Below are positions 7,897-15,402 of a stretch of DNA of 21,456 bases, piece by piece. Numbering within the stretch: the first letter of the stretch is position 1; every line of letters begins with the position of its first letter. The notes under the pieces were generated by a model. The model was not told the origin of the DNA. It did not search any database and saw only the letters and a list, made by a program, of their open reading frames with translations. Both the position numbers and the translations under genes were made by a program. Source of the DNA: Bacteroidales bacterium (lineage in GTDB: Bacteria > Bacteroidota > Bacteroidia > Bacteroidales > ML635J-15); contig JAGOEF010000006.1 of NCBI GenBank assembly GCA_017997855.1, positions 1 through 21,456 of the forward strand, read 5' to 3'.

Positions 7897-8799
7897 TTAC
7901 TGATTTCTTAATCCTTTGCTGATAAACCTTACTCCCTGATAAATACCTTCGCGCCAAAATTTCCATTCGTGTTTGCCATCACGTGCATGGTAAGTGTGCG
8001 TAATATTCCTTTTACTCAAAACCGTGTGTAGTTGTTTATTTACAGCACTCAACTGATCCTGATTTCCACAATCAATAAACCACTGTACGGCATTCAGTGA
8101 GTCTATTGAATTGTTTTGCGCCATTATAATCGGATTATTTTCAATAAAATGCCGGGTAATTCTGTCGTTACCTGTTGCTCCGGGGGCTCCATAGAGCATC
8201 GACATATATTTATATAACTGATCAGGCATACGTATGAGGCCATCCTCGCTAAAGATTGAAGCACTCAAAGCCACACAATACGAAAATTTATCGGGATGCT
8301 TCATTGCCCATACCAATGAGCCATATCCTCCCATTGATAAACCGGCAACCGCTCTGCTCTCTTTATTTGGAATTGTTTTATATGTGCTGTCAATAAAAGG
8401 CAAAAATTCTTCGAACATAAAATCTTCGTATCGGGCTTTACTTTGATAATCATTAATATACCAATAATATTTGCCGTCCGGAATTATTATAATCATTGGC
8501 TCTATTTCGCCTGTAGCAATACCAGAGTCCATTATTTTATTTATTCTGCCAAGGTTTAACCACGATTTATGGTTCCCCTTATAACCATGCAATAAATATA
8601 ATACTGGGTATTTTTTTTCTGAGTTGTAGTAATCAGGTGGAAGATAGATTGAGTAATGAACGTCGTAACCTAAAACAACACTTTTATACCTCAATTCTTT
8701 GTTTACTTTTCCTTTTGATGGTTTTATTTTTGTGCTTTGCGCAAATGCACTATTAAAAATAGAAAATAATATGAGTGCCATAAACAGATTTGTTTTCAT
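7897..8799 (-). CDS. Secreted alpha/beta-hydrolase esterase (esterase D / feruloyl-esterase-like)
   Basis: A 300-residue protein with an N-terminal signal peptide (residues 1-20, cleavage near AFAQ). It shows the order expected of the putative-esterase family: YPVLYLLHGYKGN (64-76, oxyanion region), IIIIPDGKYYWY (103-114), the nucleophile elbow GLSMGG with Ser155, an acid candidate at Asp243 in FIDCGNQD, and the catalytic His277 in DGKHEWKFW. The reaction is probably hydrolysis of an ester such as an acyl or feruloyl sugar ester; the substrate cannot be told from sequence. The SMGG elbow and late HEW histidine fit the S-formylglutathione hydrolase/feruloyl esterase/Fes group. It stands alone, with 186 bp to plsY and a divergent XRE gene upstream. 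No T9SS sorting domain is present, so it is probably periplasmic. Confidence 0.88.
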   Translation of the reverse strand: MKTNLFMALILFSIFNSAFAQSTKIKPSKGKVNKELRYKSVVLGYDVHYSIYLPPDYYNSEKKYPVLYLLHGYKGNHKSWLNLGRINKIMDSGIATGEIEPMIIIIPDGKYYWYINDYQSKARYEDFMFEEFLPFIDSTYKTIPNKESRAVAGLSMGGYGSLVWAMKHPDKFSYCVALSASIFSEDGLIRMPDQLYKYMSMLYGAPGATGNDRITRHFIENNPIIMAQNNSIDSLNAVQWFIDCGNQDQLSAVNKQLHTVLSKRNITHTYHARDGKHEWKFWREGIYQGVRFISKGLRNQ

Positions 8800-8805
8800 G
8801 ATTCT

Positions 8806-8820
8806 GTAATTTTAAATTAC
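8806..8820. repeat. AT-rich inverted repeat in the leader of the esterase gene
   Basis: GTAATTT-T-AAATTAC is a perfect 7-bp inverted repeat around one base, centred 14 nt upstream of the esterase start codon. It could be an operator half-site pair or simply AT-rich leader sequence; nothing else identifies it. Confidence 0.3.
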
Positions 8821-9028
8821 ATTGAATTAATATTTCCAAGTTTCTTCAATTCAAAATTCATTCTAATGATTTGTTTCATAAATATTACAAAAAACTTTGG
8901 CAATTGTTTTCACAGGAACCAAACTTGCTGTTGTAAGAATCTCAATAGATTTGTTTTTAGGCTAAAGTTAACGAGATTTGGCACAAATACACGACGGGTT
9001 GTAAAAATTAAAAAATCACAACAAAATG

Positions 9029-9058
9029 CTGAATGTTTAAATATTCGTCTTATCTTTG
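9029..9058 (+). promoter_or_regulatory. Promoter of the XRE-S24 regulator gene
   Basis: TATCTTTG at 9051-9058 matches the Bacteroidota -7 box exactly. CTG at 9029-9031, 19 bp upstream, is a one-mismatch -33 TTG. The start codon at 9076 is 17 nt beyond the box. Confidence 0.6.
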
Positions 9059-9075
9059 ATTAAAATTTAATAACA

Positions 9076-9885
9076 ATGAGTTTGTATTTTAGCAATAACC
9101 TGAAATTGCTTCGCAAGAGGCGCAAAAGAACCCAGGACGATGTTGCCTTTACCCTCAAAATGAAGCGCAGCACCTATAGTGGTTACGAAAACGAAATTGC
9201 TCAGCCCGGAATGGAAGCCCTGGTGCAACTAAGTAATTATTATGGGTTGAGCATCGATACCTTGCTTAAAGTTGATTTGACTGCGCTATCCGAAAGCCAG
9301 CTGAGGCAGATCGAAATGGGCTCCGATATTTACATGAAAGGTAGTAATCTCCGGGTGTTGGCTACCACGGTTGATGGTGGTAACAACGAAAACATCGAGC
9401 TCGTGAACGAAAAGGCCAAAGCCGGATATGCGCTGGGTTATGCCGATCCCGAGTATATCAGGGTGCTTCCGGTGTTTTCGCTGCCATTTTTGTCGCAAAG
9501 CAAAAAATACCGCAGTTTTCAGATTTCGGGTGATAGTATGTTACCCATTCCCCATGCTTCCTACATTACCGGGGAGTTTGTTCAGAATTGGTTTTCGCTG
9601 CGCGATGGCGATGCGTGCATTGTTATCACCCGCGACGATGGAATTGTGTTCAAGTGTATCGAGAATAAACTCAAATCGATGGGCAAACTGGGCTTGTACT
9701 CGCTGAATCCATTGTATCAGCCATTTAATATTGATGCATCTGATATTACTGAAATCTGGAAATTTGTTAACTATATTTCTTCCGAAATGCCAGAGGCAGT
9801 TCCTGCCGATCAGGAGGTGTATAAAACAGTAGCTAATCTGCGCGACGACATACAGCAAATTAAACAAAAGCTAAGTATCGATTAA
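9076..9885 (+). CDS. XRE-family regulator with S24 (LexA/CI-like) self-cleavage domain
   Basis: A 269-residue regulator. Residues 5-66 are an XRE helix-turn-helix (LKLLRKRRKRTQDDVAFTL, then RSTYSGYENEIAQPG). Residues 112-235 match a peptidase S24 domain: an Ala116-Gly117 candidate cleavage site (EKAKAGYALGY), the nucleophile Ser154 in SGDSMLP, and the general-base lysine Lys193 in GIVFKCIEN. All elements needed for LexA/CI-type autocleavage are visible, so it is likely a repressor inactivated by a stress signal. Residues 245-267 add a heptad-like helix (YKTVANLRDDIQQIKQKL) beyond the usual domain end, possibly for oligomerisation. No phage genes are nearby. It converges with the glycan operon 9 bp downstream and diverges from the esterase. 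Its target is unknown; autoregulation is likely. Confidence 0.9.
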   Translation: MSLYFSNNLKLLRKRRKRTQDDVAFTLKMKRSTYSGYENEIAQPGMEALVQLSNYYGLSIDTLLKVDLTALSESQLRQIEMGSDIYMKGSNLRVLATTVDGGNNENIELVNEKAKAGYALGYADPEYIRVLPVFSLPFLSQSKKYRSFQISGDSMLPIPHASYITGEFVQNWFSLRDGDACIVITRDDGIVFKCIENKLKSMGKLGLYSLNPLYQPFNIDASDITEIWKFVNYISSEMPEAVPADQEVYKTVANLRDDIQQIKQKLSID

Positions 9886-9894
9886 TCCGGATTT

Positions 9895-10485
9895 TCAACC
9901 CTTAAAAACTACTTTAATTGTCAGCCAGATGATTTTCAGGTCTGCTCCCAGCGAAGCTTCACCGATATATTGCATGTTGATGCTGATTTTTTCAGGCATG
10001 ATGACCTCGATATATTCTTTTTCCGGATCTTTCGATTTGGCCAGTATCTCGTTTTCGTTACGGTATTTGAGTGAGGCATAATCGGTTATTCCCGGTCTGA
10101 CCAGCAGTACCTTACGTTGTTCCCCAGTATACATTTCAACATATTTCGGTACTTCCGGTCTGGGCCCTACAAGGCTCATATCTCCAACCAATACATTGAT
10201 TAGCTGGGGGAGTTCGTCGAGTTTGTGCTTGCGCAGCCAGTAACCGGAACGGGTTATCCGGCTGTCGTTCATCCCAACCGTAAGCAAACCTTTTTTATCG
10301 GAGTTGGTGAACATGGTTCTGAACTTCAGTATTTTGAAATTTTTGCCATTTTTCCCGACCCGCACCTGCCTGTAAAATACACCGCCTTTGCTATCGAACA
10401 AAACAGCCAGCGATATTATCAGTAAGAGTGGTAAAATAAAAATCAGTATCAGAAACGAAACCACAATGTCGAACCCTCTTTTCAT
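9895..10485 (-). CDS. Initiating sugar-1-phosphate transferase (PglC/WcaJ-like bacterial sugar transferase)
   Basis: A 196-residue monotopic phosphoglycosyl transferase, which moves a sugar phosphate from a UDP-sugar to undecaprenyl phosphate to start glycan assembly on the inner face of the cytoplasmic membrane. Visible features: a hydrophobic re-entrant helix (residues 6-30), KFRTM (54-58), the catalytic Asp90-Glu91 pair in LDELPQLINVL, GDMSLVGPRPE (101-111) and RPGITDYASL. The size fits the minimal PglC-type core without the extra membrane region of WbaP. It is the last gene of the minus-strand operon, 26 bp after the aminotransferase. A PglC/PglE-like pairing suggests a diamino- or aminodeoxy-hexose as first sugar, but the PglD-type acetyltransferase is not next to it. 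Confidence 0.93.
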   Translation of the reverse strand: MKRGFDIVVSFLILIFILPLLLIISLAVLFDSKGGVFYRQVRVGKNGKNFKILKFRTMFTNSDKKGLLTVGMNDSRITRSGYWLRKHKLDELPQLINVLVGDMSLVGPRPEVPKYVEMYTGEQRKVLLVRPGITDYASLKYRNENEILAKSKDPEKEYIEVIMPEKISINMQYIGEASLGADLKIIWLTIKVVFKG

Positions 10486-10511
10486 CTCTGCAATATTTGG
10501 TGATAACGATT

Positions 10512-11726
10512 TTACTTAATTTGATTATAAGCATGTACCACGGCCTCAACCACCTGCTGACACATTTCTTCGGTGAGATAATAGAAAACGGGCAGGCTGA
10601 TTTCGTTGGCATAATTGGCATAAGCCACCGGAAAATCCTGCATCCGGTACCCCAGATATTTGTACGCGCTCAGAAGGGGTAAGGGCTGAAAGTGGACGTT
10701 TACCGACACTTCGGAACCAAAAATGTCGATTATCATGTTATCGCGAATTTCTTCGGAGATATTTTTAATGCGGAGTAAATACACATGATACGAACTTTCG
10801 GATTTTTTATCGCGGCATGTAGGGCTGATCGCCCAGTCATATTTTGCAAAAGCAGTCTGATAATATTCGAAAATGGCTTTCCTTTTTTGTAATGTGTCTT
10901 CACGGTATCGGCGCAATTCAACAATGCCCATGGCTGCCTGCATATCGGTCATATTTACCTTGTACCCCGGCATTATAACATCATACTTCCAACTGGCCTT
11001 TCCACTCAGTTTTGCAAGGGCATCTTTGCTTTGTCCGTGTAACCCGAAGATATTACAGAACTTATATACTTCTTCGTTGTCGAAAGCTTCCGGTAAGTTA
11101 AATGCAATGGCTCCTCCTTCGGCAGTAGTCAGATTTTTTACTGCATGAAACGAAAAAACAGTGATGTCGCAGAGTGAACCGGTAGATTTGCCATTATATA
11201 TGGCTCCCAGCGAATGGGCTGCATCCGAAAGTACCAGTATTCGTCCCAGTTTGCGCTGATTCGGATTCCGTGGTGTGAATTTTCGCCTTAGTTCTTCGTT
11301 ATTTACCAATTGATTGATTGCATCGTAATCGGCGGGGAAGCCGGCAATATCGACCGGAATTATGGCTTTTGTGCATGCCGAAATTTTCTCGGCAATCTTA
11401 TCAGGATCAATATTGAATGTGTCAGGTAATACATCTACCATTACCGGTGTGGCACCGCAATGCAACACGACATTAGCCGTTGCACAATACGTGTAGGCGG
11501 GAACGATTACTTCGTCGCCCGGCCCGACACCAAACCAGCGCAATACCAGTTCGAGCCCGGCAGTAGCCGAATTTACACATAAGGTCGATTGGTTTCCGTT
11601 GAATGCAGTAAGCATTCTTTCGAAGTTTTTTGTGCGTGGTCCAGTGGTTATCCAACCCGATTTCATAGCAGCTACTACCTCTGCAATAATCTCGTCATCT
11701 ATTCTGGGTGGTGAGAAAGGAATCAT
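10512..11726 (-). CDS. DegT/DnrJ/EryC1/StrS-family sugar aminotransferase
   Basis: A 404-residue PLP enzyme that would transfer an amino group to a nucleotide-linked keto-sugar. Landmarks: the start MIPFSPPRID, SGWITTGP (23-30), VNSATAGLEL, GDEVIVPAYTYCAT (70-83), PLP-ring Asp168 in SDAAHSLGA, and the Schiff-base Lys197 in FSFHAVKNLTTAEGG. The late NVHFQPLPLLSAY motif is also typical. The start codon lies 32 bp inside the end of the preceding ligase gene, so the two are translationally linked. Together with the downstream sugar-phosphate transferase it probably makes the priming amino sugar of a surface polysaccharide. A 4- versus 3-amino product cannot be told from sequence alone. A stretch at 141-160 (NNEELRRKFTPRNPNQRKLG) looks like a charged insertion before the PLP Asp strand. 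Confidence 0.94.
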   Translation of the reverse strand: MIPFSPPRIDDEIIAEVVAAMKSGWITTGPRTKNFERMLTAFNGNQSTLCVNSATAGLELVLRWFGVGPGDEVIVPAYTYCATANVVLHCGATPVMVDVLPDTFNIDPDKIAEKISACTKAIIPVDIAGFPADYDAINQLVNNEELRRKFTPRNPNQRKLGRILVLSDAAHSLGAIYNGKSTGSLCDITVFSFHAVKNLTTAEGGAIAFNLPEAFDNEEVYKFCNIFGLHGQSKDALAKLSGKASWKYDVIMPGYKVNMTDMQAAMGIVELRRYREDTLQKRKAIFEYYQTAFAKYDWAISPTCRDKKSESSYHVYLLRIKNISEEIRDNMIIDIFGSEVSVNVHFQPLPLLSAYKYLGYRMQDFPVAYANYANEISLPVFYYLTEEMCQQVVEAVVHAYNQIK

Positions 11727-12945
11727 TGTTTTCGTTATTGATATTATACATGAAAAAAGTGTAAAAAAACATAAAAAATACTACTCCGGATTGTTTTTCA
11801 AGCATCGATTCGAATAAAAAATTAAATCCGACAAGAACCAAAAATATTAAAAACAGGTGATGCCGCCTGCTGCCTTTGATTAAAAGCGGACCAGCAAGAA
11901 TGGCCCCAAGCAGAAGAATCCCTGTCAGTCCCAGCGAAACCATTGTTTCGAGGTATTGGTTGTGACAGTTCAGCTTTTTAAGTTCTGCCTGAGAATATCC
12001 CATGGTATGATATTTTTTTACTAATTCGTCGGATGCATCACCGGGTGATGTGCCCAGAACCCAGTTCTCTTTAACCAGTTCGAGCGAAGCCTTCCACACC
12101 AGAATACGCGACTGGGTGCTTTCGCCCGAGTCTTTATGTACACTGGTTCTTTCGCTGATGTGATGTGTGGTCGATACCAGACGATAATTGTTGAGTAGTA
12201 AAAAGCTGATGCCGGCTATTGCAAATAATGATATAGCGAGTTTCAGAAAACTGAATTTCTGGTATATAATAAATGCACTTATCGAAGATATTACAATAAT
12301 GAGCGACAGCAAGCCTGCTTTGGATGAAATAAAATATATGGTAATCGAAAAAAACAATGCAGCAATCACATAAAAAGTTTTAAGTGGTTTTTTGTCAGCT
12401 TGTTTGTACAGATAATACAATGCGGCCAGCGAAAATGCCAGATAAAGTGCATAGTATGATGTATGATGAAAATACGATAACTGTGTGTAGTAAAAAACAT
12501 CACTGCCTGATTGACTGAAATGAAGAAAAGCCCTTGCAAAGCAAATAATGGATGCAATTAAATTACCCGCAATAAATGCAGTGAGCACGTAGCGTATTTT
12601 ACGACGGTCGAACCCAATGGCGGGCAAGAAAATAAATGGCAAAATAATGTAGCTGAGTTTTACTTCCAGCTTAAACCAACCTGTCGAAGCGTTTTCGGTA
12701 AAAAATATTGTTGAAATAAAGCTTAACACATAAAGCAAAACCGGCAGTATAATCAGCAGATGTTGTCGTTTCATCAACCCGAAAAGGTATAGCCAGCGGT
12801 AGAATATCAAAGCCAGCGATGCCCATACTATCAAAATGATAGGCACCAACTCACGATTCAATGGCAGTGCTATTGCTGTGAGCATCATAAAAATCAGACA
12901 CAGCAATTCGGTGAGTTTTATATGCTTACTACGGCTCAGGGTCAT
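11695..12945 (-). CDS. O-antigen ligase/polymerase (WaaL/Wzy) family protein 2
   Basis: A 416-residue polytopic inner-membrane protein with about ten or more hydrophobic segments. I choose the ATG at 12945 (MTLSRSKHIK) over one 25 codons upstream, which would extend 92 bp into the previous gene with a non-membrane tail; the chosen start overlaps it by 17 bp. The Wzy_C-type periplasmic loop is clear: SRILVWKASLELVKENWVLG (279-298) followed by CHNQYLETMVSLGLTG with His328. The C-terminal helix FLFESMLEKQSGVVFF is also typical. Family role: joins or polymerises lipid-linked O-units on the periplasmic side. Whether this copy is ligase or polymerase cannot be decided. It is homologous to the gene just upstream and overlaps the aminotransferase start by 32 bp. 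Confidence 0.88.
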   Translation of the reverse strand: MTLSRSKHIKLTELLCLIFMMLTAIALPLNRELVPIILIVWASLALIFYRWLYLFGLMKRQHLLIILPVLLYVLSFISTIFFTENASTGWFKLEVKLSYIILPFIFLPAIGFDRRKIRYVLTAFIAGNLIASIICFARAFLHFSQSGSDVFYYTQLSYFHHTSYYALYLAFSLAALYYLYKQADKKPLKTFYVIAALFFSITIYFISSKAGLLSLIIVISSISAFIIYQKFSFLKLAISLFAIAGISFLLLNNYRLVSTTHHISERTSVHKDSGESTQSRILVWKASLELVKENWVLGTSPGDASDELVKKYHTMGYSQAELKKLNCHNQYLETMVSLGLTGILLLGAILAGPLLIKGSRRHHLFLIFLVLVGFNFLFESMLEKQSGVVFFMFFYTFFMYNINNENNDSFLTTQNR

Positions 12946-14191
12946 GTTGATAATCTGGATATGTATTAATTGGCTTTTGCCGGAATAAGAAGGACGATGA
13001 ATAGAATGCGAAAAAAACAACCCCGATCTGAATGGTCATAATATCATCGGTGAAGAACATTAGGAACATAAATACTGACCAGAAAAAGAATGTGATGTTT
13101 TTTTCTTTCACCGATTTATAAAACATAGCCCCAAACATGGCAAGCAATGCAAGCAATCCGGTAATCCCGTTCATGATAAAGCTGAATAGATATTGATTGT
13201 GGGGATTGGTCTGATGAATGTACGCGCCACTTTTCCCGTGCTTATTGTACCAACTGAGCATCGATTTCTGAACATCTCCTGTACCAACGCCTGAAAACAG
13301 ATTTTCTTTGATAATGTTTTTTGAGGCTTCGAATGCCGAAAGTCTCAGGGCTGTGGATTCCTGACTTGCAGATTGATTTACTTTATCGCTCTCAAGAACC
13401 TTATAGGCAAACTGAATACGTCCCTTGATGTTTGTGGTCTGATACAAATAGAAACCCAGCATCGATACCACGGCAATGATAATCACCGATTGCCATACTG
13501 GAATTACCCTGTTTATTATTAAATATAAGATAAATGCAGCCACGAGTACACAGAAAATTAGAAATGCAGCCTTAGAAGCCAGCAGGAATAAAAAGCACAT
13601 CAATATCAATAATGCCAGTACCTTACTGATTTTTGAGTTGTAGAGTATCAGATTGCTGACCAGACCGGTGAGATCAGTTACAATAAGCAGGATTGCCCAT
13701 AATACGTAAAACGACAGATGGTTTGGGCTCATAATGTAACTTGATAAGCGTGCGTAAAAAAAGTAATCTTTATTGTGATAATGGGCGAAATTCAGGTAAG
13801 CAAGCCCTAGACATAATAAAAATGCGGTGGTAATACCCAGTATAAAAAACGAATTGATATATTGATATTTATTTTGTAACGGGTTCTGCCCGAACGAAAT
13901 AAATACAAAAGGGAACAGCACCAACGACGACAACACAGTAACCAAACCCCAGCCCTGCGAAAAGCTGTCGGCATTAATCAGTCCTGCAATGGCCACCAAA
14001 ATGGGTGAAATAAACAGGTAGTACAATGGATTTTTTAACAGAGACAGGTACGCCTTCCGGTTATCTTTAAGGATGAATGAACTGAAGAATAATAATATCA
14101 GTGTAAAGGATGTGAGTTTTATGTACAAAGGAAAAACAAATGCGGTAAGGCAAAGGAAAAACAACTGCAGTTGATGGTATCTGTTTCTCAT
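12929..14191 (-). CDS. O-antigen ligase/polymerase (WaaL/Wzy) family protein 1
   Basis: A 420-residue polytopic membrane protein, first gene of the glycan operon. The ATG at 14191 (MRNRYHQLQL) is preferred because the -7 promoter box at 14201-14208 lies inside any longer reading frame. Landmarks: LRLSAFEASKNIIKENLFSG (282-301), GVGTGD, and TNPHNQYLFSFIMNGITG with His331, matching the Wzy_C/WaaL loop. The C-terminal FFTDDIMTIQIGVVFFAF parallels the FESMLEKQSGVVFF helix of the next gene. The mid-protein motif FYARLSSYIMSPNHLSFY parallels FYYTQLSYFHHTSYYALY there, so the two genes are tandem paralogs. One may act as Wzy polymerase and the other as WaaL ligase, but sequence does not say which. 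Confidence 0.87.
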   Translation of the reverse strand: MRNRYHQLQLFFLCLTAFVFPLYIKLTSFTLILLFFSSFILKDNRKAYLSLLKNPLYYLFISPILVAIAGLINADSFSQGWGLVTVLSSLVLFPFVFISFGQNPLQNKYQYINSFFILGITTAFLLCLGLAYLNFAHYHNKDYFFYARLSSYIMSPNHLSFYVLWAILLIVTDLTGLVSNLILYNSKISKVLALLILMCFLFLLASKAAFLIFCVLVAAFILYLIINRVIPVWQSVIIIAVVSMLGFYLYQTTNIKGRIQFAYKVLESDKVNQSASQESTALRLSAFEASKNIIKENLFSGVGTGDVQKSMLSWYNKHGKSGAYIHQTNPHNQYLFSFIMNGITGLLALLAMFGAMFYKSVKEKNITFFFWSVFMFLMFFTDDIMTIQIGVVFFAFYSSSFLFRQKPINTYPDYQHDPEP

Positions 14192-14200
14192 TATGTAGGG

Positions 14201-14230
14201 CAAAATTAAAAAAATCAAGCGAAATGACAA
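14201..14230 (-). promoter_or_regulatory. Consensus promoter of the surface-glycan operon
   Basis: On the minus strand TTG (14228-14230), a 19-bp spacer and TAATTTTG (14201-14208) match TTG-N19-21-TAnnTTTG in full. The box ends 9 nt before the ATG at 14191, so the leader should be absent or only a few bases long. This also fixes the start of the first gene. Confidence 0.78.
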
Positions 14231-14337
14231 TCTGGCGAAATCTTTATTGATAATGTAATTGGATTATTTGTCAGTTGCGTGTTTTGTACTCTTTGGTTCA
14301 TAAATCGGTTTACACTGTTTAAATGAATCAAAACAAT
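14231..14337. other. Short divergent promoter region
   Basis: The spacer between the glycan-operon promoter (minus) and the flippase-operon -7 box (plus). The two -7 boxes are about 130 bp apart and fire outward. No conserved operator, RNA gene or small reading frame stands out. Confidence 0.5.
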
Positions 14338-14345
14338 TATATTTG
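14338..14345 (+). promoter_or_regulatory. -7 promoter box of the flippase-like operon
   Basis: TATATTTG matches TAnnTTTG; CTG at 14315-14317 lies 20 bp upstream as a one-mismatch -33. The box falls inside the longest reading frame of the first gene (ATG at 14323), which argues that the real start is the ATG at 14368. Confidence 0.6.
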
Positions 14346-14367
14346 TGGCTTTCATGGTATTCCGATT

Positions 14368-15402
14368 ATGAATAAAACACTGAAGAATATTATTCAGTTT
14401 GCCCTCTTCCTAGGATTTGGAGCATTTCTGTTCTGGCTTGTTTATAAAGACACCGATTGGAGCAAGCTTATCGATGGGGTTAAACAGGTAAATTATTACT
14501 GGTTTCTGGCCATTCTGGTTGTTGGTTTATTCAGTCATGTGAGCCGGGCAATCCGGTGGAATATGCTCATTGAACCACTGGGTTATAAAACCAGGTTCTG
14601 GAATACTTTTTTTGCTGTAATGACCGGTTATTTTGCCAATCTGGCGATACCCCGGCTGGGTGAGGTAGCCCGGTGTGGCGTGGTGGCGAAATATGATAAA
14701 GTCCCGATTTCGAAGGTGTTGGGTACAATGATCAGCGAAAGGATAATCGACATTTTTACCATGCTGCTTTTTTTATTAGTGGCAGTAATTGCCGACAGCG
14801 GGTTCATAAAAGATTTTCTGAATGCTAATCCCGGTGTTGCCGAAAATGTTCAGGGTTTGTTTAATGTAACCAGCCTGGTAATTCTTTTTGTAGTTGCAGC
14901 AGTTGGCATTTTTCTTTTTTATCTGATTATGAAGGGGAAATTCGATAGAATTCCATTCTTTGTTAAGCTCAGGAATTTCACTAAGAATCTTTATGCCGGA
15001 TTGATGAGTATCAGGCATGTAAAGCGTAAATTCTGGTTCGTTTTCCACAGTCTGTTAATCTGGGTATTGTACTATTTAATGGTGGTAGTCAGCCTGCCGG
15101 CTTTTGGATTTACCGAGCATCTTGGGTTTCAGGCTGCGCTGTTAATTTTTATCGGCGGATCCTTTGGAATGATTGCCCCTGCGCCTAATGGAATGGGAGC
15201 CTATCATTTTATGGTAATTCAGGTCTTGCTCCTGCTGGGTGTTGTTCGCGCTGACGCAGCACTCTACGCCTTTCTGATTCATAGTCTGCAAACGCTGATG
15301 CTGATTTTGGCCGGACTTCTGTCGCTGCTCATGTTGCCTCTGATTAACCGGATACCAGCTAAGGGCAATGCCACCACTACCGACCATGAAGCAAAAACCT
15401 GA
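14368..15402 (+). CDS. Flippase-like LPG-synthase-TM (UPF0104/YbhN-type) membrane protein 1
   Basis: A 344-residue inner-membrane protein with about eight hydrophobic segments, starting MNKTLKNIIQF. It belongs to the family related to the membrane half of lysylphosphatidylglycerol synthase (MprF): RAIRWNMLIEPLGY, then the family core IPRLGEVARCGVVAKYDK and the helix SERIIDIFTMLL, with GGSFGMIAPAPNGMGAYH near the C-terminus. No catalytic GNAT-like MprF domain is attached, so it is a stand-alone flippase-like unit. Family knowledge suggests lipid translocation or membrane lipid remodelling; the substrate is unknown. It is followed by a second, diverged member whose start overlaps its end by 17 bp. 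An ATG 15 codons upstream is rejected because the promoter box would be inside the gene. Confidence 0.86.
   Translation: MNKTLKNIIQFALFLGFGAFLFWLVYKDTDWSKLIDGVKQVNYYWFLAILVVGLFSHVSRAIRWNMLIEPLGYKTRFWNTFFAVMTGYFANLAIPRLGEVARCGVVAKYDKVPISKVLGTMISERIIDIFTMLLFLLVAVIADSGFIKDFLNANPGVAENVQGLFNVTSLVILFVVAAVGIFLFYLIMKGKFDRIPFFVKLRNFTKNLYAGLMSIRHVKRKFWFVFHSLLIWVLYYLMVVVSLPAFGFTEHLGFQAALLIFIGGSFGMIAPAPNGMGAYHFMVIQVLLLLGVVRADAALYAFLIHSLQTLMLILAGLLSLLMLPLINRIPAKGNATTTDHEAKT

Larger units (their letters stand above)
8800..9075. other. Divergent intergenic region between esterase and XRE-S24 genes
   Basis: 276 bp of AT-rich sequence. It contains the inverted repeat near the esterase start and the -7 box of the XRE gene. 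I find no clear esterase promoter, no RNA gene and no convincing small protein. A self-regulating XRE repressor would be expected to bind here, but I cannot define its operator. Confidence 0.5.

Noticed and set aside
9076..9885. XRE-S24 gene as a prophage marker
   Set aside because: No integrase, terminase, capsid or attachment-site repeats are seen around it, and the neighbours are ordinary chromosomal genes.
9884..9893. AATCCGGATT palindrome between the convergent XRE and sugar-transferase genes as a bidirectional terminator
   Set aside because: It has no loop and too short a stem, and is not followed by a real T-run on either strand.
12946..13020. Start at 13020 for the second WaaL/Wzy-like protein
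   Set aside because: It would overlap the previous gene by 92 bp and add a polar 25-residue tail not expected in the family; the ATG at 12945 starts just before the first membrane segment.
14192..14230. TTG at 14230 as start of the first WaaL/Wzy-like protein
   Set aside because: That TTG is the -33 element of a perfect promoter; the -7 box also falls inside the longer frame.
14323..14367. ATG at 14323 as start of the first flippase-like protein
   Set aside because: The TATATTTG box at 14338-14345 lies between it and the ATG at 14368, and the extra 15 residues do not look like part of the family.
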